In this document: piece by piece, positions 25,658 through 34,741 of the stretch
Layout of the letters: each line of letters begins with the position of its first letter
Position numbering within the stretch: the stretch's first letter is position 1
Source of the DNA: Streptomyces endocoffeicus
GTDB taxonomy: Bacteria; Actinomycetota; Actinomycetes; Streptomycetales; Streptomycetaceae
Reading direction: 5' to 3'
DNA: 64,000 bases
NCBI RefSeq assembly: GCF_016741935.1
Contig: NZ_JAERRG010000001.1
Span: forward strand, 62,001-126,000
Translations under genes and position numbers: made by a program
Notes under the pieces: model-generated
Told to the model about the DNA's origin: nothing
The model's database searches: none
Seen by the model: the letters and a program-made list of their open reading frames with translations, nothing else

Positions 25658-25673
25658 TTACCATTAATGGTCA
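25658..25673. promoter_or_regulatory. Putative GntR operator, site 9 (APC permease 3/GMC copy 2 operon)
   Basis: TTACC-ATTAAT-GGTCA contains a perfect 12-bp palindrome (ACCATTAATGGT) and ends 16 bases before the permease start, so a bound repressor would block transcription or initiation. The remainder of the 300-bp divergent gap 25390-25689 shows no gene. Confidence 0.7.
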
Positions 25674-25689
25674 GTATGGTCACGATGTG

Positions 25690-27156
25690 ATGGCAGCCCA
25701 GAAGAACACTCGGCACGCCGACCGTGAGGACCTGTACCGGCTCGGGTATAAGCAGGAGCTCCGGCGGATGCTCGGGCTGTTCTCCAGCTTCAGCGTCCAG
25801 TTCAGCATGATCGCCGTGGGTTCGGCACTGTTTCTGACGCTGCCGCTGGGCCTCCACTCGTTCGGACCCGCCATGTTCTGGTCCTGGGTGGTCGCGGGCG
25901 GGTTCCAACTCCTCCTCGGTCTGGCAGTCGCACAGCTGGTGTCCGCGTATCCGCTGGCCGGTGGCGTCTACCAGGTCATCGGCCGACTCACCCGGCGACA
26001 CGGACCTGCCTGGCTCACCGGATGGCTGTTGCTGATCGCCCATATCGTGTCGCTGCCCGCGCTCGCCGTCGGCATGGCCCCCTACATAGCGGGATGGTTC
26101 GATGTCACGCTGCACGGGACCAGAGACGTGCTGGTGTGGACGATCGGGCTCATCGCCCTGGTGACACTCATCAACCTCACGAGCGTCAAGATCTCCTCGT
26201 TCGTCAACAACCTCGCGGTAGTCGCCGAAATAGTGGGCTTCACGCTGGTGATCGTCGCCCTGCTCGTCGTGAGACATCCCACGCAACCGCTGGCCTTTCT
26301 GACCAACTCCGCGGGCACGGCCCAGGGCGGCTGGATCGGTCCGTTCCTGCTGGCGGCCCTGGTCCCGGGTTACGTCATCTCCAGCTTCGACTCCTCGGGA
26401 AACGCTTCCGAAGAGACGTTGGATGCCGCCCGTACGGCGCCCAAGGGGCTGATACTCGCCAACACGACCGCGTATGTCATCGGAACTCTCGGGCTCGCGC
26501 TGATCCTCCTCGCGGTCGAGACCCTTCCCGCGGTCATGAACAGTTCCCAACCGATGAAGCTGATCATCTCCAGCAGCGTAGGCACCGGGGTGGCGAACAT
26601 CTTCGTCGCACTGGTGATGGCAGCCCTGGTCGGCGCGATGGTGATGCTGCAACTGACCGCCGCACGTATCCTTTTCGCCCAGGCGCGGGACGGGCAGCTG
26701 CCGTTCGCCGGGTGGTTCCGCAAACTCAACAAGGAGGCCACCCCCGCCAACGCCACCGTCGTCAGCGGCGTGCTCGCGATCGGCTTCGCCGCGTGGTCCC
26801 CGCTGCTGAGCACCCTGACGGCGATGACCGCGCTCGCCTGGACCCTGGGCTACACCGCCGCAGCCGCTATCGGCCTACGGGCCCTGCACACCAAGCGCCT
26901 GCCCCACTGCCCCTGGAATTATGGTGCCTGGTCCCTTCCCATCTTCTGGATCGCCACGGTCTGGGGAGCCGTGCTGTGCGTGATCCTCGTCTGGCCGGAT
27001 GTACTACACATCGGTGTGGGCATCGCCGGAGTGATCGTGACCGGTCTCATCATCTACCGGTTCATCCCCGCTTCCAGGCGAGGCCGTGTGGCCCACGAAG
27101 ACGCCCCCGAAAAGCGTCACCCGGGCGGAGCCGCGAGGACGGCTGAGTCCTCCTGA
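25690..27156 (+). CDS. APC-superfamily amino acid permease (copy 3, divergent)
   Basis: The 488-residue permease starts at ATG 25690 (GTG 25687 is possible), with LGYKQELRRMLG before the first membrane segment and about 12 segments in all. It keeps the APC pattern but is clearly more distant from copies 1 and 2, resembling amino acid/GABA-type permeases. The frame is open far upstream, but that part lies opposite the SpoIIE gene and has no family sequence. It leads a rightward operon with GMC copy 2 and its small subunit, each spaced 51 bases or overlapping. A GntR-type palindrome covers its promoter. Confidence 0.85.
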   Translation: MAAQKNTRHADREDLYRLGYKQELRRMLGLFSSFSVQFSMIAVGSALFLTLPLGLHSFGPAMFWSWVVAGGFQLLLGLAVAQLVSAYPLAGGVYQVIGRLTRRHGPAWLTGWLLLIAHIVSLPALAVGMAPYIAGWFDVTLHGTRDVLVWTIGLIALVTLINLTSVKISSFVNNLAVVAEIVGFTLVIVALLVVRHPTQPLAFLTNSAGTAQGGWIGPFLLAALVPGYVISSFDSSGNASEETLDAARTAPKGLILANTTAYVIGTLGLALILLAVETLPAVMNSSQPMKLIISSSVGTGVANIFVALVMAALVGAMVMLQLTAARILFAQARDGQLPFAGWFRKLNKEATPANATVVSGVLAIGFAAWSPLLSTLTAMTALAWTLGYTAAAAIGLRALHTKRLPHCPWNYGAWSLPIFWIATVWGAVLCVILVWPDVLHIGVGIAGVIVTGLIIYRFIPASRRGRVAHEDAPEKRHPGGAARTAESS

Positions 27157-27207
27157 CTCCCGTCCGCGTGCACTCCGCCGACAACCGGCAAGAGGAAGCA
27201 GACCGTA

Positions 27208-28830
27208 ATGGTTTCAGCACCGAGAGACGTGGCCAACGTCCTCGTCATCGGCTCAGGACCATCCGGCGGGGTCGTGTCGCACACGTTGGCCGCACGGGGC
27301 TTCCGCGTGGTGTGTCTGGAGCAGGGCGACTGGGTCAACCCGACCGACTACCCCGTGAACAACCTTGAGTGGGAGCTGCTCATCCAGAAGCAGTGGGCCC
27401 ATGACCCGAATGTGCGCAAGCTGCCGGCCGACTACCCGGTGGACGTGTCCGAGTCGGACATACGGCCCGTGATGTACAACGCGGTCGGAGGGTCCAGCCT
27501 GTTCTACGGCGCTGAATGGCCCCGACTGCTGCCTTCGGACTTCCGGGTCCGCAGCCTCGACGGCATCAGCGACGACTGGCCGATCACGTACACCGACCTT
27601 GCCCCGTGCTACGACGAGATGGACGCGTTCATCGGGGTCTCCGGCCTCGGTGGCGACCCCGCCTACCCCGAGGGGCTCGACTACCCACTGCCGCCACATC
27701 CCCTGGGCAAGGTCGGCCGGCGTGCCGCCGCAGGTATGAACGCCCTCGGCTGGCACTGGTGGCCCGGCACCAACGCCATTCCCACGCAGCGCTTCAAGGA
27801 ACTCTCCCAGTGCGCTCGCTGGGGCACCTGTGAATGGGGCTGTCCCGAGAGTTCCAAGGCGTCATCGGACATCGCCTTCTGGCCCCACGCACTCCGCTCC
27901 GGCGCCACACTCGTCACCGGTGCCCGCGTACGACAGATCCTCACCGGCAAGGACGGCCGTGCCAAAGGCGCCCTGTGGATCGACCGCGAGGGCGTGGAGC
28001 ACCGGCAGCCGGCGCACTCGGTCGTGATCTGCGCCAACGGCATCGGCACGCCGCGTCTGCTGCTGCTGTCGGCCTCGGCCCAGCACCCCGACGGCCTGGC
28101 CAACTCTTCCGGCCTCGTGGGCAAGAACCTGATGCTCCATCCGAACTGCAGCGTGACGGGTTTCTACGACGAGGACCTGGAGAGCTGGCGTGGACCGGCC
28201 GGGCAGCTCATCCATTCCATGGAGTTCTACGACACGAACCCCGAGCACGACTTCGTGCGGGGCGCCAAGTTGCACGCCCTGCCCACCCCCGGCCCCCTCT
28301 CGGCCATCGAAGTCCACCGCACCCTCCCGTACGACGAGTTGTGGGGCCCGGCCATCCACCAGGTAGCCCGCTCCCACTCCGGTGGCATCCTGTGGGCTGC
28401 GAACTCCGAGGATCTCCCTGACGAGGCCAACCGGGTCACGCTGTCCCCGGGCCTGACCGACGGCACCGGCATTCCCGCCCCGAGAGTCCAGTACCGGATC
28501 AGTGAGAACACGCGCAAGATCCTCAAGTTCGCGGTGGACCGCATGGAAGAGATCCACGCCGCGTCCGGGGCAAGGGAGACCTTCCCGGTCGGGCTGTGGG
28601 TCGACCAGCCGGGCCATCTGCTGGGCACCGCGCGCATGGGCAACGATCCCGCGACATCGGTGGTGGACTCCTACGGCCGCGCCCACGACGTGCCCAACCT
28701 GTTCATCGCGGACGGCAGCATCTTCGTCACCAGCGGGTCGGCCAACCCGACGTGCACGATCACCGCACTGGCCCTGCGCGTCGCCGGGAACATCGCCGAC
28801 ACCGCCTCCGACCAGAAGGTGGCCCCGTGA
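27208..28830 (+). CDS. GMC-family FAD-dependent alcohol oxidoreductase (copy 2)
   Basis: The 540-residue paralogue of the 8173-9819 product has the FAD GSGPSG motif at 15-20, the shared CLEQGDWVNPT and ADYPxxVSxSDI blocks, a CEWGCPESSK cysteine segment, and the GMC C-terminal GHLLGTARMG...NPTCTI signature. The stop overlaps the next start (GTGA) exactly as a cognate small subunit would require. The two GMC/small-subunit cassettes probably act on related alcohols imported by the associated permeases. No export signal is seen. Confidence 0.88.
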   Translation: MVSAPRDVANVLVIGSGPSGGVVSHTLAARGFRVVCLEQGDWVNPTDYPVNNLEWELLIQKQWAHDPNVRKLPADYPVDVSESDIRPVMYNAVGGSSLFYGAEWPRLLPSDFRVRSLDGISDDWPITYTDLAPCYDEMDAFIGVSGLGGDPAYPEGLDYPLPPHPLGKVGRRAAAGMNALGWHWWPGTNAIPTQRFKELSQCARWGTCEWGCPESSKASSDIAFWPHALRSGATLVTGARVRQILTGKDGRAKGALWIDREGVEHRQPAHSVVICANGIGTPRLLLLSASAQHPDGLANSSGLVGKNLMLHPNCSVTGFYDEDLESWRGPAGQLIHSMEFYDTNPEHDFVRGAKLHALPTPGPLSAIEVHRTLPYDELWGPAIHQVARSHSGGILWAANSEDLPDEANRVTLSPGLTDGTGIPAPRVQYRISENTRKILKFAVDRMEEIHAASGARETFPVGLWVDQPGHLLGTARMGNDPATSVVDSYGRAHDVPNLFIADGSIFVTSGSANPTCTITALALRVAGNIADTASDQKVAP

Positions 28831-29321
28831 GCAGCACAACGCCCTCCGACCAGCCCTTGCGGCTGTCCGTCCCGTCCAAGTGCCACGCGCCGCGGCCCAT
28901 CACCGCCCGCGAACTGGCGACCCTGCGCGCGGTGGCCGACATCCTGGTTCCGGCCACCGGCCAGGATGCCGCGGCTACGGACGCACCGGACTTCGACAAC
29001 TGGCTGCGCCGCGCCGTGGACGCACGTGCCGACTCCTTCGACCTGCTCACCAAGGCGCTCGCCGACCTGGACGGTCTGGATCAGACCGCGCTCGACGTCG
29101 CTCTGCGCCGACTGCACGCCGAGAAGACCGAAACCTTCGTCGTCCTGTCAGCCGTGATCGCCGGAGCCTGGCTCATGGTGCCCGAAGTACGGGCCGCCAT
29201 GGGTTACCCGGGCCAGAAGCGCGACGTACCGCGCCTCGAGGAGGCTGCCGACCAGCTCTCGGACGGCATCCTCGACCCGGTCCTGGAACGCGGACACTTC
29301 TACACCCCGGCTCCCGAATAA
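28827..29321 (+). CDS. Small GMC-associated subunit, gluconate 2-dehydrogenase subunit 3-like (copy 2)
   Basis: Starting at GTG 28827, inside the stop of the GMC gene, this encodes 164 residues without a Tat signal or membrane segment. It aligns with the 146-residue protein at 7736-8176, sharing the MVPEVRAAMGYPGQ core and a C-terminal LSDGILDPVLERG (LDEELIGPMLASG in copy 1). Translational coupling to the GMC gene supports a stoichiometric complex. Whether it is catalytic, a chaperone or an electron-transfer partner cannot be read from sequence. Confidence 0.75.
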   Translation: MSSTTPSDQPLRLSVPSKCHAPRPITARELATLRAVADILVPATGQDAAATDAPDFDNWLRRAVDARADSFDLLTKALADLDGLDQTALDVALRRLHAEKTETFVVLSAVIAGAWLMVPEVRAAMGYPGQKRDVPRLEEAADQLSDGILDPVLERGHFYTPAPE

Positions 29322-29372
29322 GCCGACGAAGGAGCCACATGCATAACAGCAGTGCGGCGAGGCGAAGGCCGT

Positions 29373-30896
29373 TCAAGCCGTCGCTCCGATCATGAACCTG
29401 GCGATTCTTTCCGCGACCACGACTGTCGGCAGCGCCGGCGTGGCGCGGGGGATGTCCGGGAACACCGAGGCGTCGGCGATCCGCAGTCCGGTGACACCGA
29501 ACACCCTTCCCTGGTGGTCGACGACCGCCATCGGATCGTCCGCGGTGCCCATGGCACACGAACCGGCGGGATGCCAGTAGTGGGAGTGGTGACGCATGAT
29601 CCAGTCGTTCATGCCGGCGTCGTCCAACGGGATCGGTTTGTGCAGGGGCGCGCCGAGGTGGCGGTCCATGCGGGGTACTACGTTCTCAGCTGCCCAGCGC
29701 AGGCCGTAGCGGACGCTCTCGAGGTCGGCGCCGGCATCGTCGCTGAAGAAGCGGGGATCTACCGCGGCCGGCGTGTTCGGTGCGGCAGACGTCAGCCGCA
29801 CGGTGCCACGCGAACGCGGACGGAGTTGGCCGATCGGCACGATGCACCGCCAGCCGTGCTCCTGGGCCGGGTCGGGCTCCACCCACGGATAGATGTGCAG
29901 GTCGTATGGTCCGTCGGAAACCGGGGAGCGGAGTTTGAGTACGCTCTGTTCCTGCGGGAGCCAGCCGCGCCGGGAGAACTCGTCGAGATCCCGGCGCAGT
30001 TCGGCGGTACCTGCGAACTCCATCAGCGCTGCGGGGTGGTCATGCAGGTTGGAGCCCACCCCAGGACGGTCACTGACCAGGGCGAGGCCCCATTCCTCCA
30101 GATGGGAACGAGGGCCTATACCTGAGCGCAGAAGTACCTCGGGGCTGCCGTAGGCTCCCGCGGCCAGGACCACTTCACGTGCTCGGACGGTCGATGTCCG
30201 CTCGTACCCGATGACCGTGACGGCGTCGACAGCGCCGTCACGGAAGTGGATGCGGTCAACATGGGCGTCGGCTGCGATGACGAGGTTCGGCAGGGTGCGC
30301 TGGGAGTCCAGGTAGCCGAACGCGGTGTTCATCCTGGTGAGATCGCGGATGTTCACGGGCGCGCACCCTACGCTCTGTGATGCGTCGAGGTCGTCGAGAT
30401 CGTCTCGGACCGGTATCCCTGATTGGCGGCAGGCGCGGACGAACTCTCGTTGGAACGGCTGGATCTCCTCCTGTGTGTAGCGGCGGAATCCCAGGTGTTC
30501 GGCGGCAGCCTCGAAGAGGGGAGCCAGGTCGGACGCGCTCCACCCCGGGCATCCGGCAGCGGCCCATGCGTCGTAGTCGCCGGCCCAGCCGACGGACTGA
30601 CTGCATCCATTGTGTGCGGAACACCCGCCGATCACCCGTGCACGGTCATACTTCAATGGCTGGCCGGCCGCGCCCTGTCCTTCATATCCCCAGTCGTGGG
30701 TCGTGGGCAGCTCGGCCGCGTCGAGGAGTTCCGCGGGCCAGTTGCCTTCCGTGAGCGCTCCGTAGTCGGGTCCGGCTTCCAAGAGCAGCACGTCCCGCCC
30801 GGACGCGGCCAGCCGCGCCGCGATGACGCACCCTGCCGTTCCTCCCCCGACCACGATGGTGTGTGCTTGCTCCGGCAGTGATCCAATCGAATTCAC
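29373..30896 (-). CDS. GMC-family oxidoreductase, choline-dehydrogenase type (copy 3)
   Basis: The 507-residue GMC enzyme belongs to the choline/alcohol dehydrogenase branch, unlike the other two GMC proteins here. It has FAD motif VVGGGTAGC near residue 15, signature GGCSAHNG near 90, and a C-terminal HYWHPAGSCAMG...GLRIADASVFP with the catalytic His. GTG 30896 overlaps the upstream tetR stop (GTGA), so the two are co-translated. It may oxidise an amino alcohol to the aldehyde used by the ALDH at 31847, by analogy with choline oxidation. The substrate is uncertain. Confidence 0.88.
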   Translation of the reverse strand: MNSIGSLPEQAHTIVVGGGTAGCVIAARLAASGRDVLLLEAGPDYGALTEGNWPAELLDAAELPTTHDWGYEGQGAAGQPLKYDRARVIGGCSAHNGCSQSVGWAGDYDAWAAAGCPGWSASDLAPLFEAAAEHLGFRRYTQEEIQPFQREFVRACRQSGIPVRDDLDDLDASQSVGCAPVNIRDLTRMNTAFGYLDSQRTLPNLVIAADAHVDRIHFRDGAVDAVTVIGYERTSTVRAREVVLAAGAYGSPEVLLRSGIGPRSHLEEWGLALVSDRPGVGSNLHDHPAALMEFAGTAELRRDLDEFSRRGWLPQEQSVLKLRSPVSDGPYDLHIYPWVEPDPAQEHGWRCIVPIGQLRPRSRGTVRLTSAAPNTPAAVDPRFFSDDAGADLESVRYGLRWAAENVVPRMDRHLGAPLHKPIPLDDAGMNDWIMRHHSHYWHPAGSCAMGTADDPMAVVDHQGRVFGVTGLRIADASVFPDIPRATPALPTVVVAERIARFMIGATA

Positions 30897-31690
30897 GATG
30901 GCGTCTCGGATTCTTCCGTATCTTCGGGAAGCGGCTCACTGAACGCATGGACAACACCGAGATAGGCGCTGGCCAGGACACTCCAGCCATTGGTGTCTGT
31001 CCGCTTGGGAATGTCCGGGTGCGTGCGCGAGCGCAGCAGGTAGCCGACGGACAACGCCTCGATGGCCCAGATCAGATCTTCCATGGTGCGGTCGGACTTC
31101 AGGCGGCGACGCGCGTAGCGCAGCAGGATGCTCAGCAGGTGGTCCGTCTCGTTGACATACCGTTCATTGGCTCCGGCTTGGGCGTCTCGCACCATGTCAA
31201 CCGGGGCCAGAGCCCCGAGTCCGAGTGCCAGGAACAGTTCCGGCGACGCACTGGTCCACCGGAAGTCGGCCTCGCTGATCTGACGGAAGATTTCCTCGGG
31301 CGCTTTCCCGTCGGCGACCAGTTCGAAGGCGAGCGCTTGGATCTGTCCCGCTCCGGGGGTGGCGATCTCGTCCATCACATGGCTCATCAGTTCCCGTTGG
31401 AAAGCGGCCTGATCCGGCCAGATCTGATAAAAGGCTCCGGTGGTCAGCTTTTTTTCGTCGGGATTGCGGCGGTTCACCTCGGCAAGAACATCGGCGATGC
31501 GGATGTCGGCCAGCGGGTTGTGCAGTTTCGCCGACTCGGGACGGGTTCGCTCGATGGCGAGGTTCGTTGCCGTTGCCAGCAGCAGGGCTCGGGTTTCCTC
31601 GCGGGGGCGGTGTCGGCGCAGCGGACGCCGGGAGCCGGTCGGCTGCGTGCGTGTCGACTTCGTCGCGCCATCTTTCGGGGTATCCACCAT
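30893..31690 (-). CDS. TetR-family transcriptional regulator (copy 2)
   Basis: The 265-residue regulator has a TetR-like N-terminal HTH preceded by a basic, disordered segment (RRPLRRHRPREETRALLL). The recognition helix region reads KLTTGAFYQIWPDQAAF. I chose ATG 31690 because an upstream in-frame ATG at 31735 would place the 19-bp palindrome (31717-31735) inside the gene. The gene overlaps the GMC copy 3 start and lies downstream of an ALDH. Its own promoter palindrome resembles sites before the S9 peptidase and the ABC importer, so it may control all three. Confidence 0.8.
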   Translation of the reverse strand: MVDTPKDGATKSTRTQPTGSRRPLRRHRPREETRALLLATATNLAIERTRPESAKLHNPLADIRIADVLAEVNRRNPDEKKLTTGAFYQIWPDQAAFQRELMSHVMDEIATPGAGQIQALAFELVADGKAPEEIFRQISEADFRWTSASPELFLALGLGALAPVDMVRDAQAGANERYVNETDHLLSILLRYARRRLKSDRTMEDLIWAIEALSVGYLLRSRTHPDIPKRTDTNGWSVLASAYLGVVHAFSEPLPEDTEESETPS

Positions 31691-31716
31691 GCGGTTAGAG
31701 TACTCCGTATCGTGAG

Positions 31717-31735
31717 ATGGTAAATAATTTACCAT
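31717..31735. promoter_or_regulatory. TetR copy 2 operator
   Basis: ATGGTAAAT-A-ATTTACCAT is a perfect palindrome with 9-bp arms, 26 bases before the chosen tetR start. The core TGGTAA-N5-TTACCA (31718-31734) matches the architecture of the sites at 34918 and 37069. Confidence 0.7.
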
Positions 31736-31846
31736 GAGCTTCGCAGTCCATCGGTGATGACTGTTGGCGGAGGCGCGGACCGCCGGGGGATTCCGTACCC
31801 CCGGACTCGCGGTCACCTTCGGGGAGCAGCCCGACGATCTCAGGGC

Positions 31847-33271
31847 TCATGCCCATGCGAGCATCACATGCTTGATCCTGGTGTATGCCTCCAGGCCATA
31901 GAGCGAAAGATCCTTGCCCTCACCGGTCTGCTTGAACCCGCCATGCGGCATCTCGGCGGCCGTCGTGACGTGGGTATTGACCCAGGTGATCCCGAAGTCG
32001 AGTGCACTGGTGACACGGGCGGCGCGGCCGATGTCGCGGGTCCACACACTGGACGCCAAGCCGTGACGGACGTCGTTCGCCAGCTCGACCGCGTCCTGCT
32101 CGTCGGAGAAGCTCTGCACGGTCAGAACGGGCCCGAAGATCTCCTCCTGGACGATTTCGTCGCTCTGCGCGACTCCGGTGACGACGGTCGGCTGGTAGAA
32201 GAAGCCGGGACCGTCCTCCGCTTTTCCGCCGACAGCGACCCGGGCGCTGCCGCGTCGGCGTTCGACGAGTCCTGACACCCGTTCCAGCTGGGATCGGCTG
32301 ATCAACGGGCTCCGGCCGTCCCGGGAATTGCCCTGGTCCACCTGTGCGAGTGAGCGGGCATGGCCGACCAGCGCTTCCACAAGGTCGTCATGGATGTCGG
32401 AGTGCGCCAGTATCCGGGACGGAGCGGTGCAGTCCTGGCCGGCGTTGTAGAAGGCGGCCTCGGCGATCAACTCCGCGCACCGGCTCATGTCCGCGTCCTC
32501 GAACACCAGGACCGGGCTGTTGCCGCCCAGCTCGAGATGGGTCCGGCGCACATCATCGGCGGCGATACGCACCACCTCGGTGCCGGCGCGGGTGGATCCG
32601 GTGATGGCGACCATGTCCGCGTGCGGATGGCCGGCCACCAGCCTGCCGGTCTCCCGGTCTCCGCACACGAGGTTCACACAGCCCGGTGGCAGATGGCGTC
32701 CGCAGATCTCGGCGAGCAGCAGCGCGCTGGACGGAGTGGCCGCGTCGGGCTTGAAGACCACCGTGTTGCCGGCCGCGACGGCCGGTGCCAGTTTCCAGAC
32801 GGCCGTCATCAGTGGGTAGTTCCACGGGGCGATCGACGCGATCACGCCGACCGGTTCGCGGCGGATCATGGATGTGTGGCCCGGCACGTACTCCGCCGCG
32901 GCACGGCCCTCCAGCATGCGCGCCGCGCCGGCGAAGAAGCAAAGCTGGTCGATGATCGGCAGCAGTTCCTCGGAGCGGAAGAGTTCGGTTGGTTTTCCGG
33001 TCTCCTTGCATTCGGCGGCGACGAATTCGTCCGCCCGCTCTTCCATCTCGAGCGCTATGGCCAGCAGTGCCGCCTGACGTTCCCCGGGCGTACTGATCCG
33101 CCATGTCCGGAATGCCGTGACAGCCGCATCGAAGGCGGCGTTCACCTCGTCGGCCCGGGAGACGGCAGTGAAGCCATGGACTTTCCCGGTGCGGGGGTCG
33201 ACCAGGGGCAATTGCGCGGAACTGGCGCCAGGGGCGCCATTGATGAACTTGCTCATGACCTGGTTGGTCAT
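31847..33271 (-). CDS. NAD(P)-dependent aldehyde dehydrogenase (copy 3, aminobutyraldehyde type)
   Basis: The 474-residue ALDH has Cys281 in NAGQDC and Glu247 in LELGGN, with APWNYPL near 148. It resembles gamma-aminobutyraldehyde dehydrogenases in length and motifs. I chose ATG 33271 with GAGGAG seven bases upstream; the further N-terminal open frame is low-complexity. The amidohydrolase gene lies 46 bases upstream and tetR/GMC copy 3 follow downstream, all leftward. Together they could form a GMC/ALDH oxidation pair for an amino alcohol. Confidence 0.88.
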   Translation of the reverse strand: MTNQVMSKFINGAPGASSAQLPLVDPRTGKVHGFTAVSRADEVNAAFDAAVTAFRTWRISTPGERQAALLAIALEMEERADEFVAAECKETGKPTELFRSEELLPIIDQLCFFAGAARMLEGRAAAEYVPGHTSMIRREPVGVIASIAPWNYPLMTAVWKLAPAVAAGNTVVFKPDAATPSSALLLAEICGRHLPPGCVNLVCGDRETGRLVAGHPHADMVAITGSTRAGTEVVRIAADDVRRTHLELGGNSPVLVFEDADMSRCAELIAEAAFYNAGQDCTAPSRILAHSDIHDDLVEALVGHARSLAQVDQGNSRDGRSPLISRSQLERVSGLVERRRGSARVAVGGKAEDGPGFFYQPTVVTGVAQSDEIVQEEIFGPVLTVQSFSDEQDAVELANDVRHGLASSVWTRDIGRAARVTSALDFGITWVNTHVTTAAEMPHGGFKQTGEGKDLSLYGLEAYTRIKHVMLAWA

Positions 33272-33317
33272 GCGGAAACTCCTCTCGTATACCCAGGCGC
33301 CCGGAGCGCCTTGCGCG

Positions 33318-34598
33318 TCATGCCGCGGTGCGGGTCCCGATGGGCCTGGATTCCACCGGGGCACCGTCCATATAGACGGCCTCGATCCGGTGAGCCAGAC
33401 CGGTGAAGTCATGGGCGTGGCCGGACACGACGACCAGGTCCGCGCGCTTGCCCGGCTCGATGCTGCCGTACCTGTCGGCAACTCCCAGTAGCCGGGCGGA
33501 ATCCAGGGTGCTGGCGCGAAGTACCTTCGCAGGGCTCAGGCCATTGGCTCTCATCAGGTCCAGCTCTTCGAGGTTGCGACCCGGAGCAAGCCCGACCGCG
33601 TCGGTGCCCATGGCGATGGTGACCCCCGCCTCGCACGCCCGTTTGAAGGAGATCAGGTGCGCTTCGGCGACCTCGTGCGCTTTGGCGAGTGTGGCGTCCG
33701 TCAGTCGCGCACCGCCGGCCGCAGCCTCCAGCACGCTCTTGGGGGCGAGCAGGGTGGGCACCAGGAAGGCATCGTGTTCGAGCATGAGCTCGATCGCCTC
33801 GTCGTCGAGGAAGATGCCGTGCTCGATCGAGCGTACGCCTGCGCGCAGCGCGTTCTTGATGCCTGCCGAGCCCTGGGCGTGGGCCATCACCGGGAGATCC
33901 GCCGCGCGGGCCTCGGTGACGGCAACGGCCAGTTCATCCTGACTGAAATGGGCATGGTGTGGTCGGTCGCGCGGTGACATGACGCCGCCGGATGCGGCGA
34001 CCTTGATGACGTCGGCTCCTGCCCGGATGATCTCGCGGACCGCTTTGCGCATCTCCTCCACGCCATCGACGACTCCACGAGGCCGGCCCGGGTGCCCGAT
34101 CCTGTTCTCGACGCAGTTTCCGGAGGCGAGCCACCCGTCCGAATGCCCGCCTGTCTGGCTGAGCATGGAGATGGCGATCTGCAGGCGGGGTCCCTCGAGC
34201 AGCCCGTCCTCCAGGGCGAGTTTCACGCCCAGGTCCGCTCCGGCCGCATCCCGGGCGTGCGTGATGCCGATGCTCCGCAGGATGCGGAGATGACGAGCGG
34301 CCTGAAAGAACGGGTAGGAGAACGGAGTCTGCAACCGGTCCACGGTGTCGATGCTGCCGATCATGACGTGAACGTGGCAGTCGATGAGTCCCGGCAGGAT
34401 CGACCGTCCTTCGAGGTCCACCTCGACATCGCCGTCCAGACCGGTCCCGATGTCGACGATCCTGGCGCCTTCGATGACGAGGTCGCCATGCTGGGGCTCT
34501 GCCCCCGTCCCGTCGGCGATGAGGCCGTTGCGGAACAGGACCCTCTCGAGGCGTGCGGGACGCTCGATCGAACCCAATGCGTTACCTCCGTAGGTCAT
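33318..34598 (-). CDS. Metal-dependent amidohydrolase, imidazolonepropionase/Xaa-Pro dipeptidase-like
   Basis: The 426-residue protein has all landmarks of a binuclear-metal amidohydrolase: HxH in LIDCHVHV, the carboxylated-Lys region VIKVAASGG, metal His residues in VMAHAQG and SIEHGIF, and Asp in MGTDAV. SQTGGHSDGW is a motif seen in Xaa-Pro/Xaa-Lys carboxypeptidase members of the superfamily, which would suit a neighbouring S9 peptidase and peptide importer; that substrate assignment is inference. No signal peptide is present. Start ATG 34598 is preceded by GGGGGA. A fragment of an AtuA/DUF1446-like gene lies just upstream on the same strand. Confidence 0.85.
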   Translation of the reverse strand: MTYGGNALGSIERPARLERVLFRNGLIADGTGAEPQHGDLVIEGARIVDIGTGLDGDVEVDLEGRSILPGLIDCHVHVMIGSIDTVDRLQTPFSYPFFQAARHLRILRSIGITHARDAAGADLGVKLALEDGLLEGPRLQIAISMLSQTGGHSDGWLASGNCVENRIGHPGRPRGVVDGVEEMRKAVREIIRAGADVIKVAASGGVMSPRDRPHHAHFSQDELAVAVTEARAADLPVMAHAQGSAGIKNALRAGVRSIEHGIFLDDEAIELMLEHDAFLVPTLLAPKSVLEAAAGGARLTDATLAKAHEVAEAHLISFKRACEAGVTIAMGTDAVGLAPGRNLEELDLMRANGLSPAKVLRASTLDSARLLGVADRYGSIEPGKRADLVVVSGHAHDFTGLAHRIEAVYMDGAPVESRPIGTRTAA

Positions 34599-34654
34599 GC
34601 GAATCCCCCAGCCTCGGCGGGACCGTTGTCGTGACGCGGATTCCCGTCGCGGAT

Positions 34655-34741
34655 GCCCCAGCCGAATTCCTGGACAAGGGGTGCAATATAGAGCGAAGGG
34701 TCCGCAATCCGGCCCGCAATCGCAACGTCGGCACCCCCTCC
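34655..34741 (-). pseudogene. Remnant of an AtuA/DUF1446-family gene
   Basis: Read leftward, this segment encodes GGGADVAIAGRIADPS followed by LYIAPLVQEFGWGI. I recognise this as the conserved GRVxDPxLxLAPLxHEFGW region of AtuA (acyclic terpene utilisation) proteins. No start, metal site or C-terminus is found in frame within the 357-bp gap 34599-34955. It is a decayed first gene of the leftward amidohydrolase/ALDH operon. Confidence 0.45.
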
